From: Ruminococcus sp.
GTDB taxonomy: Bacteria; Bacillota; Clostridia; Oscillospirales; Acutalibacteraceae
Reading direction: 5' to 3'
Length of the DNA stretch: 11,565 nt
Assembly (NCBI GenBank): GCA_017502425.1
Contig: JAFVVB010000053.1
Location: 1 to 11,565, forward strand
The notes beneath the pieces were generated by a model. It saw only the letters and a program-made list of their open reading frames with translations, was not told the origin of the DNA and did no database searches. A program made the position numbers and the translations under genes. Below are positions 6,007 to 11,565 of the stretch, piece by piece. Every line of letters begins with the position of its first letter. Within the stretch, counting starts at the first letter, position 1.

Positions 6007-6888
6007 ATGCAAGAATTCAGTGTCAGTAAAGCAACCGAATATGACTCACATATCCGCAAAAAAGCCTTCATAAAACGCGAGGTCATCGGCTATTCAACTC
6101 TTAACAGAGAGCTAGTAGCTTACACTATCGGTAGTAAAGATGGACTTCTAATATGTGCAACCTTTCACGGTATGGAGCGAATCACAGCGAAAATGAGCTA
6201 TCACTTCCTGCTTGACGTCTCAGCTAAATATACGGAAAATGGCAGTTTCAGACAGAAGCTCTCAAAAAGTGGATTAACCGTCATACCAATGGTGAATCCC
6301 GACGGAGTAGATATCAGTTTATGCGGTCCAAAAGCCGCCCGCCATCTGAAATCCCACGTTGAAAAATGCATAGAAAAATATGACTCTCACTATTCAAAGT
6401 GGCAAGCTAACGCAAACGGAGTAGATATAAACCACAACTTCGATGCAGGCTTTTCAGACGTCAAAAAAGCCGAACGTAATATGGGGATAATATCCCCCTC
6501 ACCCACTCGCTACGGAGGTGAATTTCCCGAATCGGAAAAAGAAACGAAAGCGCTGTGCGACTTTTGTAGAAAACACGATTTTCATACAGCGGTAGCACTT
6601 CACTCCCAAGGTCGAGAAATCTACTACGACTACGGAAAACACATGCCGAAATCAAGCATCATTACAGCAAACGAAATGGCAAAAATCTCAGGCTACACCG
6701 TTTCCCATCCCACAGGAATCGCAGTGGGCGGAGGATTTAAAGACTGGTTTATAGACTACTTTCACCACCCTGCTTTCACCATAGAAGTCGGAAAAGGTGT
6801 AAATCCGCTACCACCCGAGATTTTCCACTCCGAGTACAAAATAGTATCAAAAATCCTTTGGCATCTGCTAATGCATCGAATGCTATAA
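6007..6888 (+). CDS. M14-family zinc carboxypeptidase
   Basis: A 293-residue metallopeptidase. The zinc ligands are visible: His54 and Glu57 in FHGME, and His199 in ALHSQG. The catalytic glutamate is Glu260 in FTIEVG. Other family landmarks are NPDGVD (97-102) and NGVDINHNFDAGF (137-149). In carboxypeptidase A the last motif reads NRNWDAGF, whose Arg binds the substrate carboxylate; here that Arg is His143. There is no signal peptide or membrane helix, so it likely acts in the cytoplasm. Clostridial and bacillar relatives with this layout include gamma-D-glutamyl-diaminopimelate peptidases that trim cell-wall peptides, and that is the best guess for substrate. ATG 6007 follows AAGGAGA (5994-6000) at the correct spacing; an ATG four bases earlier is out of frame and soon stops. 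No promoter is obvious; it must lie within or near the divergent ribF promoter. Confidence 0.88.
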   Translation: MQEFSVSKATEYDSHIRKKAFIKREVIGYSTLNRELVAYTIGSKDGLLICATFHGMERITAKMSYHFLLDVSAKYTENGSFRQKLSKSGLTVIPMVNPDGVDISLCGPKAARHLKSHVEKCIEKYDSHYSKWQANANGVDINHNFDAGFSDVKKAERNMGIISPSPTRYGGEFPESEKETKALCDFCRKHDFHTAVALHSQGREIYYDYGKHMPKSSIITANEMAKISGYTVSHPTGIAVGGGFKDWFIDYFHHPAFTIEVGKGVNPLPPEIFHSEYKIVSKILWHLLMHRML

Positions 6889-6909
6889 ACTACTCCTATT
6901 TAAAGAATG

Positions 6910-6941
6910 AACGCCACTGAATGTTTTTTCAGTGGCGTTTT
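6910..6941 (+). terminator. Terminator of the M14 peptidase gene
   Basis: AACGCCACTGAA (6910-6921) and TTCAGTGGCGTT (6928-6939) form a 12-bp stem, ending in a short TTTTCTG tract. It lies about 20 bases after the peptidase stop codon. Confidence 0.8.
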
Positions 6942-6951
6942 CTGTTACATA

Positions 6952-6983
6952 AAAACAGCGATGATTTTACTCATCGCTGTTTT
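6952..6983 (-). terminator. Terminator of asnB
   Basis: AAAACAGCGATGA (6952-6964) and TCATCGCTGTTTT (6971-6983) form a 13-bp stem with a 6-base loop. On the minus strand it ends in TTTTT about 70 bases beyond the asnB stop. Together with the neighbouring hairpin it separates two convergent genes. Confidence 0.8.
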
Positions 6984-7022
6984 GCTTTATTATCAGTTTT
7001 TCAATTTTAATTATGAGGTTGC

Positions 7023-9224
7023 TTAGTCCTCTATATCTTCGATTTTGAGCTGATTTTTCAGGTTTTCGAAGAAGTCGTTGTGATCCTCTAAAGATGGCTC
7101 AAATACGGATTTAGTATCATCAGCACCTGCACCGATATTCACGCGTTTAGCGGTTTTGCTAGGAGAAGCGGAGTATATCTCCTCCATATCTATATCAGCG
7201 TCATCGTCAATGAAATCATCGCTTTCGTCGCTTACAGCCTTTTCTTCTTTTACAGGCTGGGCTTTAGCTGTTTTTTCATCAACTGCTGTGAACACTCTTG
7301 TCTTGCCGTCACTTGCGTCAGCATCATCGCCATCTTCAAACGCAGAATCAACTGCGTCGTTTTCTACCGGCTCATATTCTTCTTCAACAGGCTCAACAGC
7401 ACCGAAGTAAATCTGATACCATACAAGGAACACGTAGATAGTCCAGATTTTACGTGAGTTGTCCTCTTTCTCTACGAAATGCTCATCGAGGTAGTCGATA
7501 AGAAGTTCTGTATTAAAGAACTTCTCAGCAGTAGGAGAAGTAAACATCTCTTTAACGATTGAATAGTAGTGCTCATCTCTTAACCATACACGAGTAGGTA
7601 CAGGGAAACCGAGCTTTTCTTTCTGGGCAGTCTGCTCAGGAAGATGTCTCAGCGCTGCCTGGCGCATAGCGTACTTAGTGTTTTCCTTATTAACTCGAAG
7701 GTCGGTAGGAATAGTAGAAGAAACCTTGAACACTTCTTTATCAAGGAAAGGTACTCTCAGCTCTAAGGAGTTAGCCATACTCATTCTGTCAGCTTTAAGC
7801 AGGATATCACCAGTCATCCACATATTGATATCGAGGTACTGCATCTTAGTAACCTCGTCGTATCTGCGGGCACGGTTATAGTGTCTGCGCACGAGTCGTG
7901 TAGGGTCAGTAGCGATTTCAGGATTCTTGAGAATAGCCTTTTTCTGCTTCTGATCATACATATATGCGTTACCGATGAAGCGTTTCTCCAGCGGATGAGT
8001 AGCACGAATGAGATAGTCTCTACCCTTGATGTCAGGAAGTTTCTTACATACCCAGCTGATAGCCTTACGGATACAGTATGGTACGATAGTCTGATAGAGC
8101 TTGAACACTCTAGGCTCGTTGTAGCATGTGTAACCACCGAACAACTCGTCAGCACCCTCACCTGAAAGTACTACCTTAACGTATTCGCTAGCAAGCTTCG
8201 CTACGAAGTACAGCGCGATACATGAAGGGTCAGCGAGTGGCTGATCCATGTGGTACTGAACCTTAGGAACAGCAGCCCAGAACTCTTCTGATGAAATGAG
8301 TTTAGTGTGGTGCTCAACACCGAGCTCTTTAGATAAATTCTCAGCCCAGCTGATTTCGTTATATCTTTCGCCGAAATCAAATCCTACTGTGAAAGTTTTC
8401 TGGTCTTTAAAATATGTTGAAACGTAACTTGAGTCAACACCGCTTGATAAGAAGCAACCTACTTCAACATCAGCGATTTTATGAGCATTAACGGAGTTTT
8501 CGAAAACTGCCTCGATTTTATCAACAGCCTCTTCCTCTGTCATATCCTCATCGATTTTGAACTTAGGCTCAAAATAACGCTGAGTTTCAATAACACCGTC
8601 TCTGTACCACATGAAGTGGCCAGGAAGCAAGCAGTACACACCTTTAAAGAAAGTGAGTGGCTGTGGGCAGTACTGGAAAGAAAGGTAGTGGTCGAGAGCC
8701 TTCTCGTTGAATTCCTTCTTAAAGTCAGGGTGCTCTAAAATACTCTTGATTTCAGATGCGTAGCAGAACTCATCGCCAATCATAGTGTAGTGGAGCGGTT
8801 TAATACCAAAGAAGTCACGAGCAAGGAAAATCGCCTTGGTTTCCTTATTATAAATAGCGAAAGCGAACATACCTCTGAGATGCTCAAACATATCCTCGCC
8901 CCACTCTTCAAAACCGTGGAGGAGCACTTCGCTGTCAGAAGAAGTAGCGAAAGTATGACCGAGCTCAGAAAGTTCCTTTCTTAAATCTTTATAGTTGTAA
9001 ATCTCGCCGTTGAAGGTGAGCACCAGAGTCTTGTCCTCGTTTTCGATAGGCTGGTCACCCTCGTTTAAGTCGATGATACTAAGACGTCTGAATCCCATAT
9101 TGATGTAGTCATCAGCAAAAAATCCACTGGAGTCAGGACCTCTGTGAGTGATAACCTCTGCCATTTTTTGTATGGTGTTTTCACGCTGTTCTATTTGTCC
9201 TGTGAAGCCACAGATTCCGCACAT
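7023..9224 (-). CDS. asnB: Asparagine synthetase (glutamine-hydrolysing) with acidic C-terminal tail
   Basis: A 733-residue cytoplasmic enzyme that makes asparagine from aspartate using glutamine and ATP. The N-terminal class-II glutaminase begins MCGICGF with nucleophile Cys2, then THRGPDSSG (about 27-34), RRLSIIDL, FNGEIYNY (71-78) and SDSEV. The synthetase domain has the ATP-pyrophosphatase loop SSGVDSS (260-266), GEGADELFGGY (355-365), and later ELRVPFLDKE. The family usually ends close to where this one reads WYQIYFG (about residue 608). Here about 125 further residues follow, with 40 Asp/Glu against 12 Lys/Arg, likely disordered, ending in a short hydrophobic-acidic stretch (NDFFENLKNQLKIEDIED). 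The frame is open and uninterrupted, and no separate start or ribosome site suggests a second gene. AAAGGAG at 9234-9240 sets the start. The gene has its own promoter and a palindrome in its leader. Confidence 0.96.
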   Translation of the reverse strand: MCGICGFTGQIEQRENTIQKMAEVITHRGPDSSGFFADDYINMGFRRLSIIDLNEGDQPIENEDKTLVLTFNGEIYNYKDLRKELSELGHTFATSSDSEVLLHGFEEWGEDMFEHLRGMFAFAIYNKETKAIFLARDFFGIKPLHYTMIGDEFCYASEIKSILEHPDFKKEFNEKALDHYLSFQYCPQPLTFFKGVYCLLPGHFMWYRDGVIETQRYFEPKFKIDEDMTEEEAVDKIEAVFENSVNAHKIADVEVGCFLSSGVDSSYVSTYFKDQKTFTVGFDFGERYNEISWAENLSKELGVEHHTKLISSEEFWAAVPKVQYHMDQPLADPSCIALYFVAKLASEYVKVVLSGEGADELFGGYTCYNEPRVFKLYQTIVPYCIRKAISWVCKKLPDIKGRDYLIRATHPLEKRFIGNAYMYDQKQKKAILKNPEIATDPTRLVRRHYNRARRYDEVTKMQYLDINMWMTGDILLKADRMSMANSLELRVPFLDKEVFKVSSTIPTDLRVNKENTKYAMRQAALRHLPEQTAQKEKLGFPVPTRVWLRDEHYYSIVKEMFTSPTAEKFFNTELLIDYLDEHFVEKEDNSRKIWTIYVFLVWYQIYFGAVEPVEEEYEPVENDAVDSAFEDGDDADASDGKTRVFTAVDEKTAKAQPVKEEKAVSDESDDFIDDDADIDMEEIYSASPSKTAKRVNIGAGADDTKSVFEPSLEDHNDFFENLKNQLKIEDIED

Positions 9225-9242
9225 ACAGCAAAACTCCTTTCG

Positions 9243-9259
9243 TTCAGGTTACACCTGAA
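9243..9259 (-). promoter_or_regulatory. Palindrome in the asnB leader next to the ribosome site
   Basis: TTCAGGT (9243-9249) and ACCTGAA (9253-9259) are perfect arms around three bases. On the asnB transcript the 7-bp stem ends two bases before AAAGGAG. It could be an operator or an RNA hairpin affecting translation. I cannot assign a regulator. Confidence 0.5.
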
Positions 9260-9307
9260 TACGTTTATTTCTAAAAATTATCATAATTACACATTATAAT
9301 TAAGTTT

Positions 9308-9336
9308 ATAATAACACACTATCTTTAAAACTGCAA
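9308..9336 (-). promoter_or_regulatory. Promoter of asnB
   Basis: On the minus strand, TTGCAG (9331-9336), a 17-base spacer and TATTAT (9308-9313) predict a start near 9301 and a leader of about 76 bases holding the palindrome at 9243-9259. A TATAAT nearer the gene (9293-9298) lacks a usable -35. Confidence 0.6.
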
Positions 9337-9368
9337 CAAATATAATAAAAAAATCGCAATATATTGTG

Positions 9369-9397
9369 TTGCACGAGTGATTTTTTTGATGTATAAT
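9369..9397 (+). promoter_or_regulatory. Promoter of the DUF554 gene
   Basis: TTGCAC (9369-9374), a 17-base spacer and a perfect TATAAT (9392-9397) predict a start near 9404. This rules out the in-frame ATG at 9403 as the translation start. Confidence 0.8.
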
Positions 9398-9459
9398 GCG
9401 TAGTGCAGTCGTATTATGAGGATATTACCCCCATATACACGCAAAGGAAGGTTATATTT

Positions 9460-10224
9460 ATGCAATCATTAACAGGAACACTGGTCAACACCGTAGCCGT
9501 ATTAATAGGCGGTGTGCTCGGATTATTGTTCAAAAAAGCTATACCACAACGACTGAGTGACACCGTATTCAAAGGGCTCGGACTATGCACTATGTTCATC
9601 GGAATCACCGGTGTATTTCAGGAAGGCGTCAACACCCTCGTCGCTATCCTCTCGGTCGTTATCGGAGCTATCATTGGCGAAGCAGCTGACCTTGACCGAC
9701 GCATCAATACGCTTGGTAAATGGATAGAGAATAAATTCAGTAAAGGCGACGAAGATGGCAAAGTAAGTATTGCGCAGGGTTTCGTTTCTGCCAGTCTGCT
9801 TTTCTGTGTGGGTGCGATGACTATCGTCGGCTCACTCCAAAGCGGTCTTGCTAATGACCACACAACGCTTTTTACTAAAAGTATCTTAGACTTTGTTGCC
9901 GCCATTATTTTTGCTAGTTCCCTAGGAGTTGGTGTGCTGTTTTCTGCACTGTTCGTGCTTGTTTATCAGGGAATAATGTCACTTGGCTCATATTTAGTCG
10001 CTCTGTTATTCTCCACTTCTACGGACATGCTCGCACTCACTGGTGAGCTCACCCCATTTATGCTCACAGTAAACACCATGAATTGCGTGGGATATATCAT
10101 CATTATCGGACTGGCGCTCAATATGATAGGTATAACAAAGCTCAAGGTCATGAACTATGTTCCGGCTATCTTCATGCCTATATTACTATGCCCACTCGCG
10201 CAGTGGTTAGTTACTCTTGTTTGA
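9460..10224 (+). CDS. DUF554 family membrane protein (YdfK-like)
   Basis: A 254-residue integral membrane protein of unknown function. It opens with the family's typical GTLVNTVAVLIGGVLGLLFKKAIPQRLSDTV and GLGLCTMFIGI. Hydrophobic segments at about 5-23, 36-52, 58-77, 105-128, 140-170, 172-190 and 205-250 suggest roughly seven membrane helices. A charged cytoplasmic-type loop (AADLDRRINTLGKWIENKFSKGDEDGK) lies at about 79-103. The start at 9460 is chosen because AAAGGAAGG lies at 9443-9451; an upstream in-frame ATG (9403) coincides with the predicted transcription start. It is a single-gene unit with its own promoter and terminator. Family members are found across Firmicutes and Proteobacteria; a transport role is assumed but not shown. 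Confidence 0.9.
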   Translation: MQSLTGTLVNTVAVLIGGVLGLLFKKAIPQRLSDTVFKGLGLCTMFIGITGVFQEGVNTLVAILSVVIGAIIGEAADLDRRINTLGKWIENKFSKGDEDGKVSIAQGFVSASLLFCVGAMTIVGSLQSGLANDHTTLFTKSILDFVAAIIFASSLGVGVLFSALFVLVYQGIMSLGSYLVALLFSTSTDMLALTGELTPFMLTVNTMNCVGYIIIIGLALNMIGITKLKVMNYVPAIFMPILLCPLAQWLVTLV

Positions 10225-10227
10225 TTT

Positions 10228-10254
10228 GCAGGCTTTCAAGCCTGCTTTTCTTTT
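10228..10254 (+). terminator. Terminator of the DUF554 gene
   Basis: GCAGGCTT (10228-10235) and AAGCCTGC (10238-10245) form a tight hairpin followed by TTTTCTTTT, starting four bases after the stop codon. Confidence 0.85.
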
Positions 10255-10317
10255 AAGTAGTATTTACTAAATATATTAAATATGTTAGTATACCAAAAGT
10301 AAATGAAGGTGAAATAA

Positions 10318-10908
10318 ATGTCGTATAATTTTTTATTCTTTTTCAATAATGTACTTTTAGGTATAGGACTTGCGATGGACGCGTTCTCAGTATCACTCGC
10401 AAATGGTCTGAACGAACCTAAGATGAGAGCACATAAAATGCTTACTATCGCATCAACTTTTGCTTTTTTTCAGGCGCTGATGCCGTTACTTGGGTGGCTG
10501 TGCGTACACACAGTACTAAACCAGTTCAAAGTATTCGAAAAGTTCATACCATGGATAGCGCTCGTGCTTTTATGCTACATTGGTATCTCGATGATTATAG
10601 ACTCAAAGAAAAATAAGGACGAGCCCGAAAAGCCGAAGCTCGGCGCACTGGCGCTACTTCTTCAGGGAATCGCTACTTCTATCGATGCTTTATCCGTAGG
10701 ATTTACTATCGCCGACTATGACTTTTTCATGGCTCTTATTAGTGTGCTCATCATCGGAGTAATCACACTTATCATTTGTCTTTTAGGACTTAAAATCGGT
10801 AAGACATTCGGTACCAGCCTCTCTCGATACGCCACTACCGTCGGCGGTATCATACTGATACTGATAGGACTGGAGATATTTATCAGCGGAATTTTCAATA
10901 TATTGTAA
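10318..10908 (+). CDS. mntP: MntP, putative manganese efflux pump
   Basis: A 196-residue inner-membrane exporter expected to remove excess Mn(II). The two family repeats are visible: GLAMDAFSVSLANGL (about 18-32) and GIATSIDALSVGFTIADYDF (about 117-136). The conserved membrane aspartates Asp22 and Asp123 implicated in metal passage are kept. Six hydrophobic helices are evident, with a charged cytoplasmic loop (DSKKNKDEPEKPK, about 93-105) between the halves. The length is close to the usual 185-190. GAAGGTGA at 10305-10312 gives a good ribosome site. The leader after the DUF554 terminator is only about 65 bases of AT-rich sequence, with inverted TACTAA/TTAGTA at 10265-10290. That is too little for the yybP-ykoY manganese riboswitch that controls many mntP genes, so regulation here must differ. 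Confidence 0.93.
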   Translation: MSYNFLFFFNNVLLGIGLAMDAFSVSLANGLNEPKMRAHKMLTIASTFAFFQALMPLLGWLCVHTVLNQFKVFEKFIPWIALVLLCYIGISMIIDSKKNKDEPEKPKLGALALLLQGIATSIDALSVGFTIADYDFFMALISVLIIGVITLIICLLGLKIGKTFGTSLSRYATTVGGIILILIGLEIFISGIFNIL

Positions 10909-10976
10909 GCACTAGTAAATTGTGACTATTTTTTCACAGAATGTATTAAAAAAGTTCAATTTCAGTTCACAGCTAA

Positions 10977-11007
10977 TTCACATATTAAGAAAAAGATGCG
11001 TTATAAT
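10977..11007 (+). promoter_or_regulatory. Candidate promoter of the small RNA gene
   Basis: A perfect TATAAT lies at 11002-11007. TTCACA (10977-10982) matches the -35 at five of six bases, but the spacer is 19 bases, longer than ideal. The predicted start is near 11013, at the foot of the first hairpin. Confidence 0.5.
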
Positions 11008-11012
11008 ATAGT

Positions 11013-11171
11013 TGTACAAAGTTAAGGACCGCAACTTGATTTTGTACTGTTCTACTCTCCTCAATGTAGGCAAAAGGCCTAACATTGTACCCCTCATTTT
11101 TATATGGGATTTGTCCCCAAAACAAAAACAAAGGCACTAGGCTACCGCAAGGCTTAGTGCTTTTTGTTTTA
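11013..11171 (+). ncRNA. Candidate structured small RNA, about 155-160 nt, family not recognised
   Basis: The stretch lacks a credible coding frame but is dense in structure. Hairpin 1 (11014-11047) pairs GTACAAA with TTTGTAC and has inner GTT/AAC pairing. Hairpin 2 (11062-11087) pairs CAATGTAGGC with GCCT-A-ACATTG. Hairpin 3 (11105-11117) pairs GGGA with TCCC. Hairpin 4 is the terminator at 11131-11171. A promoter-like TATAAT precedes it at the right distance. Two C-rich stretches, TCTCCTC (11056-11062) and ACCCCTC (11089-11095), are mostly unpaired in this fold and are complementary to ribosome binding sites, as in Firmicute trans-acting sRNAs with C-rich targeting loops. It does not match what I know of 6S RNA, tmRNA, SRP RNA or RNase P. 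A leader RNA for a gene beyond the repeats is less likely because the terminator is strong. Confidence 0.5.
11131..11171 (+). terminator. Terminator of the candidate small RNA
   Basis: GCACTA (11134-11139) pairs with TAGTGC (11155-11160), extended outward by A-rich/T-rich pairing, and a TTTTTGTTTT tract follows. It can act in both directions because an A-rich tract precedes it. Confidence 0.75.
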
Positions 11172-11333
11172 TATTTAAGCGCCGAGGTGCGCAGCCCTCA
11201 CAAAGTCAAAGTCGAGTCAGTATTTTTGAAGTTGACGAAGTCAACGCAAAAAAGGGTGCGAGACTGTGGACTTTTGAGGAATAGCGGAGCACAACGAGGC
11301 GTGATATTTAAGCGCCGAGGTGCGTAGCCCTCA
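11171..11333 (+). repeat. 30-bp direct repeat, two copies 133 bp apart
   Basis: Bases 11171-11200 and 11304-11333 match over 30 positions with one C/T difference; the core is AAGCGCCGAGGTGCG. The spacer holds the palindrome GTTGAC-GAA-GTCAAC (11231-11245). It is dispersed-repeat type intergenic sequence with no credible gene. Confidence 0.75.
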
Positions 11334-11361
11334 AGTTTTAATGAGCGATAATGAGGTATCC

Positions 11362-11431
11362 TTTCGTAGGGGACGGCGACCTCGACGTCCCGCGTGCGTA
11401 AGCACCAAATATTTCGTAGGGGACGGCAACC
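11362..11431 (+). repeat. TTTCGTAGGGGACGGC repeat, two copies 50 bp apart
   Basis: The copies at 11362-11381 and 11412-11431 are identical over 20 bases except for one G/A. GTAGGGG-type units like this occur as dispersed extragenic repeats in many Clostridia; that link is from general knowledge, not a search. Confidence 0.7.
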
Positions 11432-11563
11432 GCGTCGTCACAAAACCTGTCGATTTCGATTATGCTATCCGCAAAATCTACATCTTTTTATTTGCTCCTC
11501 CTCTCCCCAAAATCTCCGATTTTGGGGTCCCCGAATTATTCCCGCGTGCGTAAGCACCAAATA
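11389..11563 (+). repeat. CCCGCGTGCGTAAGCACC repeat, two copies
   Basis: Bases 11389-11411 and 11541-11563 are identical over 23 positions. Each contains the small inverted element GTGC-GTAA-GCAC. The second copy runs to the window edge, so the array may continue. Confidence 0.75.
11505..11527. repeat. Palindrome CCCCAAAATC/GATTTTGGGG
   Basis: Perfect 10-bp arms (11505-11514 and 11518-11527) surround TCC. No T run follows, so it looks like an extragenic palindrome within the repeat cluster and not a terminator. A short relative (AAATC-GG-AGATTT) occurs near 3830-3842 beside the partial tRNA end. Confidence 0.7.
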
Positions 11564-11565
11564 AA

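Noticed and set aside
5937..6086. Longer ribF reading frame adding 50 N-terminal residues
   Set aside because: The extension crosses the ribF promoter and the divergent gene, and family proteins begin near the chosen start.
9403..9459. Upstream in-frame ATG for the DUF554 protein
   Set aside because: It coincides with the predicted transcription start and lacks a ribosome site; homologues begin at GTLVNT.
11013..11171. tracrRNA, 6S RNA, tmRNA, SRP RNA or T-box leader
   Set aside because: There is no Cas gene or CRISPR repeat, the fold is a row of short hairpins and not a long rod, no tmRNA or SRP signatures are visible, and the T-box motif is not properly placed.
11085..11553. Two overlapping plus-strand frames of 80 and 77 residues
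   Set aside because: They cover the small RNA terminator and the repeat cluster, have no ribosome sites, and have low-complexity basic compositions.
1..11565. CRISPR array, insertion sequence or rRNA
   Set aside because: No regularly spaced repeat-spacer units, no transposase frame and no rRNA sequence were found on either strand.

Overview
The window reads as chromosomal DNA of a low-to-mid GC member of the Bacillota, most likely an uncultured gut-type Clostridia. The evidence is Shine-Dalgarno sites of the AAGGAGG type ahead of nearly every gene, sigma-A promoters of the TTGACA-N17-TATAAT type, a Firmicute-style lexA with a candidate operator, and single-gene housekeeping units separated by strong intrinsic terminators. 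I cannot name the genus from sequence alone.

Layout. Bases 1-133 hold the possible 3' end of an unidentified gene and a perfect 16-bp hairpin terminator. Bases 134-720 lack a convincing gene and contain short repeats and hairpins ahead of a tyrosine recombinase. Bases 721-3523 form a compact module: integrase, then an ECF sigma factor overlapping by 8 bp with a membrane-anchored, DUF4179-like putative anti-sigma partner. A tRNA-Trp gene lies on the minus strand at 4021-4096. An 18-19 bp copy of its 3' end, followed by its own terminator, sits at 3806-3824. This pattern suggests site-specific integration into the tRNA 3' end, although the far end of the island is not visible.

Bases 4097-11000 look like ordinary core chromosome: lexA; ribF on the minus strand, divergent from an M14-family zinc carboxypeptidase; asnB on the minus strand with an unusual acidic C-terminal tail of about 125 residues; a DUF554 membrane protein; and the manganese exporter gene mntP. 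Most have their own promoter and terminator, so they are probably monocistronic.

Bases 11000-11171 look like a free-standing small RNA gene: a TATAAT box, four hairpins and a terminator, with exposed C-rich segments complementary to ribosome binding sites. Bases 11171-11565 are a mosaic of interspersed intergenic repeats and palindromes without a credible gene.

Functionally, the left third is probably a small mobile or formerly mobile island carrying an envelope-signal regulatory pair. The rest covers SOS control, flavin cofactor synthesis, peptide trimming, asparagine synthesis and metal export. The most novel-looking items are the candidate small RNA, the AsnB tail and the duplicated tRNA end with its 196-bp insert.
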